Under the pieces are notes generated by a model. The model had not been told where the DNA came from, ran no database searches, and saw only the letters and a program-made list of their open reading frames with translations. From assembly GCA_015039365.1 (NCBI GenBank), contig WION01000017.1, positions 186,001 through 250,000 on the forward strand: a stretch of 64,000 nt of DNA. Direction: 5' to 3'. This DNA comes from Amanita rubescens (lineage: Eukaryota > Basidiomycota > Agaricomycetes > Agaricales > Amanitaceae). Each line of letters starts with the position of its first letter. Positions within the stretch are counted from its first letter, which is position 1. A program made the translations under genes and the position numbers. This document shows, in pieces, positions 44,215-54,290 of this stretch.

Positions 44215-44924
44215 TCACATACTGGCTTCCGCATGTGTCCTCTTCAACGGCCTTGTGGTGTCCGCAGGCTCTACCTCCTGGGCGAAGACTTCTGTGAGGC
44301 AGGGCCCCTCAACATCAGCTCTCACCTCGTTCTTGGAAAAAACTACCGGAGGGCAAGGCATACTGACATCTTGCAATCCAGGTTCGTAAGTCAACATAGA
44401 ATCAAAAACTTGGATACTGACCTCGCAGGGGATATGCCTTCCCCGGGACTCTTCGCCTAGGATATATGCGCTCTAACGGTACTGAGTGATACGCCAGAGC
44501 ATTAGTGCTCGCTTCATCAAGGCGGGAAAATGGAGACAAACCCAAGTACCCGCAACGGTCGTCTGCACATTCGGCGACGTATTCTCCCGGGTAACCATTC
44601 ACCGCCAGGTATATCGCTGCCTCCTTATGTGCTGTGAGCGGTTCTAGCAGCGGACATAGGCATCCTGGCCCAATGTATTGGTGGGTTTGACGATATAGAC
44701 ACAATTCGTCCGGGGGCACTCGCTTGCCGTCCGGCAGGACGGGCCTATCGAATAAATGCAAGGTTAGAGTTTATCACGGTGATTATGATTACGTGCCAGT
44801 AATGCACAACTAAGCCCTGTTTGGCAGGGTCATAGGACGTTATGTGGCGATTCAACTTGATCACATGCAGCAACTTCTGGCAATAGGTTGATAATGACAG
44901 CGGCACGGGAACGCTAGGAATCAT
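44215..44924 (-). CDS. Small cysteine-rich protein, paralogue 2
   Basis: Tandem paralogue of the gene at 42936-43627. Start ATG at 44924; exon 1 has TYCQKLLHVI and YDPAKQGLVVHYW. The middle exon (about 44750-44440) has RVPPDELCLYRQTHQY, GPGCLCPLL, GEYVAECADDRCGYLG and VPLERIYPRR. After an intron with acceptor near 44380, the last exon ends at 44215. The conserved Cys pattern is CX1C in GCLC, then C...C in ECADDRC. Frames are open throughout. Function unknown; a zinc-binding role is inferred from cysteine spacing. Confidence 0.6.
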
Positions 44925-45106
44925 GGTAAGCTAGAGCGCTAAGCGATGAATGTCTGGGCAGGGATGGGAAAGGAATTGAAGGCTCTTATTTCCGTTGCCC
45001 GAGTCATAATGAGTCACTCCTGCCAGTGTCCCTGAACGTGACTCACATACCAGGGGCAATACAAAGGCAAAGCCTCTCTCAAGAATCACTCGTTCTCGCA
45101 CCTCCA

Positions 45107-46520
45107 ATGTCTGGGGCCGAAAACAATCCTTCGGTCAACGCTTTAAAGCTTGGAAGTAGGAAAAAGCCGTGAGACTATCCGACCACTTCTCCGCTAGACA
45201 TGGCATTCACACTAGCCCAGTCGCACAGGCGGTCCTTTTGTTCACCATGGGCGACACTTTAGCAGAACAGTGCATGCGATGTGTAACGTCCAAGCACTTA
45301 TTGCCAATTGCCTCCTTCTTTTCGGCCAGGATGGGGATGTTATCCTAGAGGGGCTCACATCGCAGTCCGTCTTCAGCCTCCTTCTTGCATCCTGACCTTT
45401 GACATACACGTCCTTCTGTATTAGGCAACGAAAGGAGTTGAATGTATTTCAGAAACTGTTAGAAATGGTGCCCCATCTACAGGAGCGTCTTACGGAAAGC
45501 TCTGAACTCGAAGAATACATGACAATAGCAGATTCGGTACGTCTACAACTTGAGGGCTCTCAAATTTATGCTTATCGTTTCCATTAGATTCAAAAAGGCA
45601 TGTCAAGCGCAAGGTCAGACGACACCAAGAGTCTCAAGGGCGTCGTGCTGGACTGGATAACTCCCCGAGACAAGCCTTTGAATCCACCTCTTTCCCGTAG
45701 TGTCAAGACAAATCGTGGCTTCAACCACCCCGTCACTGGAGCGCTCCTCTGTCCAGCTGGCCTAGATTGGAATGATCCCAAGTGACTCGCTTTCCCCCCC
45801 TTACACGTTGGTCACGCTAATCTGCTATCATAGAACTCGCACAAAGCTTACCAGCGGTCAACTAGCTGTGAAGGGAGATCAATGGCCCCTGATATTATAC
45901 GCGAAGCAAGAGTTCGACCCTGAAGATCCATGGGATGGGCTCTTCAGAAGTGAGCTTCTTGTCTGGGTTCGTACTCCTTTGTTTTCTTTTTGGATTATTC
46001 ACTACTTCGCGTGCAGGCCTTCAAGCATATCTTCACTTCGCCCAGCTCTGTGGAGAAAGAGAACAAAGCGACAAGATCCGGCAACGCTCGTATCCACGGC
46101 ATGACTCGGGTCACGACGGCTTCCTTAGCCTATGTTGCTACACAGGTGAGTCCAAGTCTGACTGTCCGATCTTGTAGCTTCAATCACTGAATGTCTAAGC
46201 AGTTTCGTTTCGCCTTGTCATCCACATCCGTCTTCAGTCGGTCTGACACTTCAACTGACTCGGAAAGATTCTACGAGAGTGTATGGGACTTTTTGAACGA
46301 TCCTGATGAGAGGAACGAGGTTACTGATTTGCTGAGCTGGTGGGATTGGTAGGTCTTTTGTCAATACATCCGGTGTCAGTCTTCTATCTCATCTTTTTGT
46401 AGCCAGGTATTCCCCAGCTACGTGAATCGTGAAGGTGGAATAACGAAGCAAAGCGCACTAGCGAAGCTGAAGGAGAAGAGGGAAAAGCTGAAGCAATTGC
46501 AGAATGGACGAGCGTCGTGA
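45107..46520 (+). CDS. DUF6698-like protein
   Basis: Apparently intact multi-exon gene. The 5' end is uncertain: ATG at 45107 begins MSGAENNP, and a coding stretch HGRHFSRTVHAMCNVQAL is clear at about 45238-45310. Further exons start near 45427, 45594, 45832, 46018, 46202 and 46405, separated by short GT-AG introns that all preserve the frame; stop TGA at 46518-46520. Motifs SARSDDTKSLKG, GFNHPVTGALLCPAGLDW, HIFTSPSSVEKE, TRSGNARIHGM and SDTSTDSERFYESV match, from memory, the Agaricomycete family DUF6698, whose function is unknown. It is the only host gene in the window with no visible insertion. Confidence 0.75.
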
Positions 46521-47949
46521 TACCCTAGTAAGCTAATTTAAGAACTCCCAGCCTCTTGCTCTGTGAATATTCAGGAGATGCGGTCCCGTTGCGCTGCATC
46601 AAACCGTAGCTTAACCTTATTGGACTTCCTTCCAGCGCCCATTTTTTATTTATTTACCAGAATGGGGTGTCCCTCCACCCAGCAACAATTGATTCTACTG
46701 TACTGTCTGATGTAACCACTCAAGTTTGCGATTTTCACTGCGTACGGCATGCTTCAGATTGAACACTCTTTTCCTGCAAGCTGTATAGTCTTGTGTATGT
46801 GACGATGCTTCGGCCAATCATAAATGGCCATAGGCCCATAGCTCACAATAGGAGTAGACCACTTGTGCGTTCAATGAAAGCCATACTTTTGTTATGTGTT
46901 TCTAGCTCATGAAGCTTGTGAATAGTTGTAATACCTGTTCAATACCTCCTAGAGAACTTGTGGGATGTGGGCCACCGCTTCGCGTGGCATGGTCCGAGGC
47001 TGGGCGGCTTCACAAGTCATATGTCTTTTTTTTTAAAAAAATAAATGAGGCCATTTGGCCCACAAAATTCTAGACAGACGAGCAAGTCGTTCGTCAGAAA
47101 ATGGCTAGCTTAGCATGTTTCAAGTCTCAACATTCTTATTTCCATGTCTTTAACGATTCGAGATATTCTAGGCCTGATGACGTGCGCTGCTTGGACAGCA
47201 CTATAGCCTAACTGCATGGATGTGTTGCGCGAATTGCGGGACACTGCTTGGATGTCTTGCTTAGAGCCGTATCCTTCACTGGCGGAAAAGTTCTCTCGTG
47301 AATCGCCATTCGCTGCTCGGATGTTTCACGTAGAGCTGTTACTTCAGTACTCGTGAAGTGCCGGCTTCGCGGGCTGCAACCTTGCTTTCAGAGAGTATGT
47401 AAGTCTCTTTTTGGCCCGTCTTTAATAGAATTATTCATGAACCCATTTGATTCCCGCTACTCATATCTACAACATTAAGTATGAAGCTGACACTGACATT
47501 AAATAAGTGAGGACCAGCATATGCGGAAAACATAGAGACAATCTATCACACTGAAATTTCGTAGTGGCGGACAGCGAATAAACGGTTTGGCAGTCGTCAA
47601 TACAATGTCCATCGATCAATGTCATACGATTGACAGGCGGTAAGCGAGGTTGAATAGCGGGCAACGCAACGCCCAATCTGCGCCAACGTGGGCGCTAGAT
47701 ACTCTCCCCGATGCTCTTTGTCATATGCAACGACTTTCTCTCAAAATCGTTCTATACAACTCTTGTCAGTTACCAAATTCTGTTATGTGCCCCTACTTAC
47801 GATATGCTCGTCGTCTTCTTTTCCTTTTCTGGCATCGCCTCGTAACCGCATTTGTATGCTTCCCAACTGACCACCGAATTTGGCGGACTGGTCGCTCCAG
47901 AACTCGACGAAGAGGAAGACGGCCCGTTAGTCACGCTTTATCCTGCGGT
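46521..47949. other. Mostly unassigned sequence with one structured segment
   Basis: No gene recognised. 46956-47017 can fold with a 7-bp closing stem (ACTTGTG/CACAAGT) and contains GGTCCGAGGC, loosely like a Pol III B box, followed by a T9A7 run. A SINE-like origin is possible but weakly supported. Confidence 0.3.
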
Positions 47950-48480
47950 GCGAGTCTCATTGACTGTAGATGTTGGGATGATTCAGTTTGGAGTGGGTAG
48001 AGGGGAGATGATCTGCGGGAGGTGGGAGAGGACGGGGCGTAGGCCATTTCGGGAAAGACACAAAACACACCCAAGTACCACCACTTCGGAGTAGTTTTGC
48101 ATTAGTTTGGATGTCGCCCGTTTGAGGTCGTTGGTCGTGGACGATCACACAACTGTACAGTGCGAATGTGATGAGGTAGGTCATGGCGTAGGTTGCAGGA
48201 AAAGCGGGGAGTAATCGTTGAAGGCTTGCGAGTCGAATAGGTGTTGGGGGTGAGAACGTGGGTGATGTTGTAGACTTGGGAGAGTCCGTTGTAGGGGTTG
48301 TTGTAGGATATAGGGAAGTAGGTGAAGTGTCGGCTCTGGGGCGGGCGTTAGATGGGTGGGTGAAAACGAGAGGAAAGATGGGCTCACGTTGGTATAGTAA
48401 AACATCCCCTTGAAATTGCATGAACTACTAGTCAGCGAGTTGAGATCCGGTGGTAAGAATCCTTGCGCATGGCTATCACC
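47950..48480 (-). pseudogene. Decayed oligopeptide transporter (OPT family) fragment
   Basis: On the minus strand three frames in turn give OPT-like pieces: GMFYYTN, then TYFPISYNNPYNGLSQVYNI, then FDSQAFNDYSPLFL, then TYAMTYLITFALYSCVIVH, then a DIQTNAK / WWYLG region like the D-I-H-x-K-L-M ... WWY stretch of OPT proteins. The frame changes at least twice within about 100 bp and stops follow, so it is a pseudogene. OPT proteins import small peptides across the plasma membrane. Upstream (to about 48480) LVFGDSHAQGF is probably the preceding exon, less certain. Confidence 0.6.
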
Positions 48481-48489
48481 AAAGACAAG

Positions 48490-49204
48490 TAGTCAGATTG
48501 GATGTACGTCCTTGTCGAAAGTGACTCAATCACCCGGTGATCTGAGCTCGATAGAATCGCACAAGGCCCAAGACAGACTCTGCATACTCGATAGCATCCT
48601 GATGTTTTGATAAAGTGGGAGGTAAGAGCGCGTTGGTATTCGTCGTGAAGGACGACCCATATTTTGGAGACTGGAAGAGCATGGTTCATGCATAGAGATG
48701 GAAGCTGTAGATAGGATGATATGAGTAAGGTTTTGGAGGATACGAAACGACACATACCATCCACGTCCATTATGAATCCATTTTGAACGGCATCCGGTCT
48801 TCACAATTTGGCAATGTGGGCAGCTCTGTGTAGAGCTTGGATGTGTCGCGTCTTCCGCGAGTTGCATGGATGTCTCGCATAGTGCCGAAAAACGTCGTGA
48901 GTGGAGCCGTTGTTGTCTCGGGGATGTTCGCCGGAAAATGCCGTCCGCACTGGCGTTTCTCGCGTTTTCCCGGTGCAAGATTCCGGACCTGAGTCCTTTC
49001 AGGGCCTCGGAACTTTGCGCGTGTTTTGACTGCACTTATAATCTGATCTGACTCGACGGTCACCACCATGTACTCTGTTCGTTTTCTCGCCCTCATCATC
49101 CCCACGGTCTCGCACAGAAGAATCCAGGGGCAGACTTTACGTCGCCCCTCAAGGGGTAGACTCTTGTGTCGCTCTTTCACCGACCGTGACCCAAACTGTG
49201 CTAT
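48490..49204. other. Unassigned sequence
   Basis: Overlapping open frames on the minus strand (48432-49252) lack recognisable domains. It may contain the rest of the OPT pseudogene or its upstream region. Confidence 0.3.
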
Positions 49205-49215
49205 TATGTATGCAT

Positions 49216-49830
49216 TCAGCCGTCCTCGCTCGGGAATGGCTCCAAAGATCACCAGAACACCAATTACGCTTTACGTGGTGCCCATCACATGTAGGTATCG
49301 ATGGCAATGAACGTGCTGACAGAGCAGCAAACGGTGGGGGGGATGTGGACGTCCACCCGGGAGGCCTTCGCCTCCACCTCCTTGAAGAAGACAAGGAACG
49401 CGCTCAGAAATGGTGGCGCCTGAGGGCGCTACAAGAAAACTACATCGGGCACAACTTCATCCGCATCCGACGTAAGGGGAAACCATTCCGCCCATACTTC
49501 AAGTCAAAAAACAAAAACTTCTTCATCGATCTCGGTAACAATAATATTGTCAATGTCAGCCGGCTAACGCGTATCCTTACAGGCCACGCTCCTACAGGTG
49601 AATACCGGGAGCGTTTCTTCCCAGATAAAGCTACTCATTGTCATCACTGTGGATACGGTACTTTCCACTCCCGACATCACATACTCGTAGAATGTACAAA
49701 ATACTCATCCCTCCTTAGGTCCTTAAATGACCTCATCTATAACCAAGACAATGGCAAAGCCATACGAACGTTCCTCAAGAAAAACCCTACTGCCTTCACT
49801 TTAAATGACCTCCCTCCCGAGCCCCCATGA
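49216..49830 (+). CDS. LINE ORF2 C-terminus: RNase H end and zinc-knuckle tail
   Basis: Partial coding region, open from the truncation point to TGA-type stop at 49830. The first 50 residues carry the last RNase H motif (WCPSHVGIDGNERAD). Then comes a basic linker and a C-terminal CX2C...HX3-4H...C element (CHHCGYG, then HHILVEC), typical of Tad/I-type LINEs. An open frame also enters from upstream host sequence at 49186, but that part lies outside the target duplication. Reverse transcriptase and endonuclease are absent, so it is not functional. Confidence 0.8.
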   Translation, partial: SAVLAREWLQRSPEHQLRFTWCPSHVGIDGNERADRAANGGGDVDVHPGGLRLHLLEEDKERAQKWWRLRALQENYIGHNFIRIRRKGKPFRPYFKSKNKNFFIDLGNNNIVNVSRLTRILTGHAPTGEYRERFFPDKATHCHHCGYGTFHSRHHILVECTKYSSLLRSLNDLIYNQDNGKAIRTFLKKNPTAFTLNDLPPEPP

Positions 49831-50003
49831 TACCTCTACTATAATGCTAGACACCTTCCTCGTAATCCTTACGACCCTAGACATAATTTTACGTTACTAC
49901 GTACATTTATTTACCTCCGCATGAGGTGGCCCCAAAAGCGATCATAGGATACCGCTCTAGTACATACACAAATACACTTCTATTCGGAAAAAAAAAAAAA
50001 AAA
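49216..50003 (+). mobile_element. 5'-truncated LINE (non-LTR retrotransposon)
   Basis: 788 bp ending in a run of 16 A (49988-50003). TATGTATGCAT at 49205-49215 recurs at 50004-50014, directly flanking the fragment, and fits a target duplication. The only coding content is the end of the LINE ORF2. Truncation at the 5' end is the usual outcome of target-primed reverse transcription. Confidence 0.8.
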
Positions 50004-50014
50004 TATGTATGCAT

Positions 50015-50775
50015 CAATTTCTGCCTTGTTTCCATCAGACTGACTACGCTACTCGCAAACTGCACCTGTTACTGCCCTGTCCACCCACACTCAATTTGTT
50101 TTGTAAGTTTATTACTCCCGTCTTGTATTTAAACTAACTTGGATACTGCCATCGCATACATTCTCAGATGGATTGGATGCACTCTCCTCCCCTCCCCCTG
50201 TCCACTACCTCTTCTTCTTCCTTATTCGCATGGCAGGGTGACAGAGTGCCAACGCGGTGAGACTTTTCTTCTCTTGCTTCAAATCCATGCCTAATGTGGC
50301 TAGTCCGGCTTAAACTCAAACCGATATATGTCCTGCTTATGAGCAAGTGTCGTCAATCCGACCCGAATATGTGGCTTCCCCTCGTGCTTCTCCGCCGTTA
50401 ACTTCGAATACGGTTATACACGCCCTTGATGTGGCGCTATCCTTTGTCAATGCTCACAGGTCAACCAGCAACCGTTTCCTTCTGATCCCCCGCCCTAATC
50501 ATCACGCACTAGCCTATTTGAACCAGTCCCTGCCCCGGCAAGCAGAATGCTAACATGCTGAAAATCAAGCTGGACCTATGCTGGCCGGATATGAAACCCA
50601 ACAAGGCCAGGTAAGCACGAGTCTGCGCCCGATAGTCTCAACATTATTCCAATTTGCACCAGACGCAGGCGAGTACATTGTCCATGTGATCGGCGTTATG
50701 TTCATCTTCAGGCTTAATGATTTTTCAGGTGAGACGAACATCGTATCAGAGCCATTACCTTGCTTGACAAGGTAT
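50015..50775. other. Unassigned sequence
   Basis: No gene, repeat or structured element that I can support. Confidence 0.35.
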
Positions 50776-51370
50776 CTGCTTGAGCAATCCCTGGTAGCTG
50801 GAGACGTGCCATAAATATCGGTAAATAGAACGTCATGCCCTTTGGCTCTCGTCCGGCCGCCTTTCCTCTCCGTGCCTAAAACTTCCTTCGCACACTCTGC
50901 TCTGGTCGTTTGGGTCGCCCATCCCATCCGGTCGTTTTGCGTTGGGGCGTTTTTCATGCGTTCCAGCATGTGTATACCCCTATTTGACGCCGACATACTT
51001 CCATTACATCATCAATTCTGCTTCTAATGCCATCGACAAGATGGGCATCGAATGCGGTCCTGACGCTGAGAGACGAATCATATGTGAGCTATCAAGTATC
51101 AACCCTGCTCCTAGATGACGGCTTTGCTCACCGTGCGACCGGAATAGGCGGAGAAGTTTTACCTCATGCCACCCACTCGTTTGCGTCGTTGGATCGCAAA
51201 TCCGTCCGGTTCGCGGTACCCCTACTACTGCATTGAACGGTTGAATCATGAATACACAGAGCAGTCATATATGCACTCGGCGTATGACATCAACCTCTCC
51301 ACAACTCGTACGTAGCCCATCCATCATGGAACCAAAGCATGACTTGAATAGAACTTTAAGGTCGCTCAAC
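50776..51370 (+). repeat. Dispersed repeat, copy B (pair with 19735-20405)
   Basis: Same-orientation relative of copy A. A frame starting ATGGGCATCGAATGCGG near 51041 can be followed for a short way in this copy but is broken in copy A, so coding is not supported. Confidence 0.65.
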
Positions 51371-51588
51371 TGACGTCTTTACGCCCAACCGCGGACCCTT
51401 TTGCGCCACTCTGAGATGCGCTGAAGATTGAATTGTAATCAGCAAAGAGATGGATACCATGGTTTGTACGTGAAACCTTGCTCATGGCTGATAGGTCTCA
51501 GATATATCAACAGTGCCATGGTCTTCGCGTTCCGGACTTTTTCTTCTGCATGGGACTCAAAGTCTTGTTCCAAGTAGGGTGTGTAACC
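51371..51588. other. Unassigned sequence left of the chromovirus
   Basis: No feature recognised. Its continuation after the insertion is at 60096. Confidence 0.4.
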
Positions 51589-51593
51589 GTTTC

Positions 51594-52022
51594 TGTTACG
51601 TTTGTTCGTTCACTGATAAGTCAAGCCTATCAGGTACCGTCGGTTCCTCAAGGGAGTTCCGGCACTTAAGAACGTTCAAAGTATAAGAGTGTTATCGGAT
51701 AAGTCCTCAAGGGAACTTAGACGACAACGAGACAGATTTTGACTGTTAAAACTAGACTGAGGTCTAGTCGTATATTTGCGTGATTTATATAGTACAAAGT
51801 ACATACGCAAATATGGTAAGTATATATACATGTGATAATGAAAACGGTTACATGTGATAATGAAACGGTTAACATGTGAAAACGACATACATGTGATAAA
51901 AGTAATTGGCATATGATAAACGATGAATGTTCCGGAAGGAACGCATATGCAAATAATGACATAGGAGGGATGACATAGATGATAAGATAAGAAAAGATAG
52001 GCCATGACGTACGTTTGTAACA
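51594..52022 (-). repeat. 3' LTR of the chromovirus
   Basis: 429 bp; ends TGTTAC and GTAACA. Relative to the 5' LTR I see AGACGAC for AGATGAC and GAACGCAT for GAATGCAT. Confidence 0.95.
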
Positions 52023-52079
52023 TAGCCCTTCTCCTACATACGAAGTCCAATATTCGCCGAATATTGAATTTACTTGTGA

Positions 52080-54290
52080 CTACGTGTCACGATTGTGTTC
52101 AGCATCGCTGTCGTAGGTGTAAGAGTCTTCATTTCCTTGCCAGGGATGACGACGGCGGCGGCGGTTGTCAGTAAGTCGTTCTTGAAGAGTCGGTCGCTCT
52201 TCTCGTGTATTCGAGGCGGTCATAGTGGCGACATGTCGTGTCAACTGTCCTCGTGTGGATTGGCCTCGACGGTTTCCAAGGTTTCGTCGTGATGGTGGAG
52301 GTCCAGTAGTAGTAGTAGTGAGGCGGTTGCCTGGAGGACGAGTATTTGTCCCTCGTCGTCTTCTTTCGATAAGCGGGGAAGGTTCGCCTTGTTCGAGTTG
52401 GGCGGAATCGATAGTAGTAGCGGGCGAAGCGGTAGAAATTCGTCTTTCAGGGATTTGTTCAAACGGCGTGGGCAGCGATGATTGTGTTATAGCGTCTGGA
52501 TAAGTGGGAGGCGGGGTTTCCTCATGTACCGGTCCTCGGCGTATTTCTCGTCGTCGATGGTGTTCGGTAGTGTGATGCGGGGCTCCGCACATGTAACAAC
52601 CTTGAGTTCCAGGGATGTCTTCTCCCTCGAAGGCTAGGTTATTCGGTTCGAATGATACCAATCGTTCGGCTGAGGGATCAGGTCCGTGCAGGTGAAAGAT
52701 GGTGCGACGTGTCAGGTTTGCAAGGATAGGGACATCGCGTCCTTCAATTGTATGTCCTGTTTGGAGTGCGATGACGGCGGCGTCTTGGTATTCGTTACTG
52801 GCATTGGGTCTGTTAGGGTTACGATCGTGCCTCCACACGAGATTGTTAATCGTCGTTTGTAGTTGTCGTAATATAGTTATGTCCCAACCATCGGGGGTCA
52901 TCATCGGGTTGAGTCGGTCACTAAGGGTTCGAATTCGTTCGAACGTGGCATTGACGGGAGTGCGGGGAAATACAGGGCGTCCGTGCATCCAGGCCATGCC
53001 AGTGTCTAAAGCGGGTTGTCGTGTTGGTTGGATGAAATGGTGACGATGTCCGGCGGTGGTAAGACGGGTTGCTTCTTCGAGGTATACGTCTCCTCGTAGG
53101 TCGCAAAACCAATGAATATTATTCCAGATCATCAAAGTGATCCAGCGGTTACGTTGCGGTTCTCGGAACCGACGGGTGAGATTAATGATGACGTTAACGA
53201 GGGCCATCAGATCAGGGCGAACATATCTATTTAAGATGAATAGATAGTTGTTGGCAAAGGTCCAGGACGTGAAGAGCGTCCAGATTCGGTAAAAGGCTCG
53301 TCGAATTATTGGATCGATGAAGGAGGGGATGGCGTAATGTGTCAAGATGACGTTTATAGCGGGAATGTCGGGTGCGGGCACGTTAAAGTTGTCGTCATTG
53401 ACAGAGGCGTGCTGGAAATAGAACCTAGGAATAGGTCCTTCGGCAGGGAGTCTAGGTACTGGGCTCATGGATCGAGCGTGGGTTTCCCTCATTAAATCCA
53501 ACGGGGTGTAAAGGGGCCTTGGCGATGGAGTGTCTTCTGGGAAGACAATAGGGATCGAGATGGGATTGACGAGTCTTTCATTGATCTCGTCATCGATAGC
53601 AGCATTAACGGTGATGGTATCGATTTCGGCGGCAACAGCATTAGCGGCGGCAGAGATGGCGGCGGTGGTTGCAGCATTGGTGGCGGCGATGGTTCTTGCC
53701 CTTTCAAGGTAGTCGTCGACGAGTTCTTCATCAATGGGAGGAACTCCCAGGGTAAAAGCGGTGGCATTGAACATGAGTAGTCCTTCTCGCATGATCCGGA
53801 TATCCTCAGGGGTGGTGTCAGGACGTGGTCCGCGTGCGTAGGTGATGACCATTTGGTCTCTGGTGGCGAATACTTGAGCTACCATTTCCTGCATTTCAAG
53901 TGGCACAGGAGTGTTAGGGAGAATAGCGTTCCCCATATCTGTGACATTTCGCATTAGTTCTTCTATCGTAGAAGGGTTTGATGATGGGAAGGTATAGGAT
54001 GAGTCAGAAGATGAAGAATCTTCATTTCGGGGTACGAATTCCTCATCAGAAGGAATTATAGGGAACCATTCTGTACCGATGGATATATAATGTAACATAC
54101 AGGTAGGAGGAGGAATTGGCAATGGTGCGGGCGATTCCTCCCTAGAAGGGGTCGGAGGGACGGTTTCCTCGACGACTGTTGAAGCGGCTGGAGTGGCAGC
54201 GGCGGACGGGTTGTTAATGGGGGAGGACATGGTTTCAAGAACGGCGTTTTCGTGATTTACGAGTAGTGGGGACAATTGCTGTAATTCCAT
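52080..54290 (-). CDS. Chromovirus third ORF, function unknown
   Basis: 736 residues, starting 56 bp before the pol stop in a different frame. It has a Pro/Ser-rich acidic N-terminus, an Ala-rich helical stretch (about residues 205-240), a central region rich in Trp, Phe, Tyr and Arg (YRIWTLFTSWTFANNYLF, WNNIHWFCDL), and a Cys/His cluster CYMCGAPHHTTEHH that resembles a nucleic-acid-binding knuckle. The tail is Arg-rich (NRRRRRHPW). No signal peptide or convincing membrane segment, so an envelope role is not supported. A second nucleocapsid-like or RNA-binding protein is possible. It would need reinitiation after pol, an internal start or a spliced RNA. Confidence 0.75.
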   Translation of the reverse strand: MELQQLSPLLVNHENAVLETMSSPINNPSAAATPAASTVVEETVPPTPSREESPAPLPIPPPTCMLHYISIGTEWFPIIPSDEEFVPRNEDSSSSDSSYTFPSSNPSTIEELMRNVTDMGNAILPNTPVPLEMQEMVAQVFATRDQMVITYARGPRPDTTPEDIRIMREGLLMFNATAFTLGVPPIDEELVDDYLERARTIAATNAATTAAISAAANAVAAEIDTITVNAAIDDEINERLVNPISIPIVFPEDTPSPRPLYTPLDLMRETHARSMSPVPRLPAEGPIPRFYFQHASVNDDNFNVPAPDIPAINVILTHYAIPSFIDPIIRRAFYRIWTLFTSWTFANNYLFILNRYVRPDLMALVNVIINLTRRFREPQRNRWITLMIWNNIHWFCDLRGDVYLEEATRLTTAGHRHHFIQPTRQPALDTGMAWMHGRPVFPRTPVNATFERIRTLSDRLNPMMTPDGWDITILRQLQTTINNLVWRHDRNPNRPNASNEYQDAAVIALQTGHTIEGRDVPILANLTRRTIFHLHGPDPSAERLVSFEPNNLAFEGEDIPGTQGCYMCGAPHHTTEHHRRREIRRGPVHEETPPPTYPDAITQSSLPTPFEQIPERRISTASPATTIDSAQLEQGEPSPLIERRRRGTNTRPPGNRLTTTTTGPPPSRRNLGNRRGQSTRGQLTRHVATMTASNTREERPTLQERLTDNRRRRRHPWQGNEDSYTYDSDAEHNRDT

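Noticed and set aside
48390..48480. GDSL/SGNH esterase suggested by an FGDSHAQGF stretch
   Set aside because: The adjoining sequence matches oligopeptide transporters (FYYTN, TYFPISYNNPYNG, YSPLFL), and no other SGNH blocks are present.
52080..54290. Third chromovirus ORF as an envelope glycoprotein
   Set aside because: No signal peptide, no convincing membrane segment and no glycoprotein-like cysteine pattern; a Cys/His knuckle and Arg-rich tail point to nucleic-acid binding.
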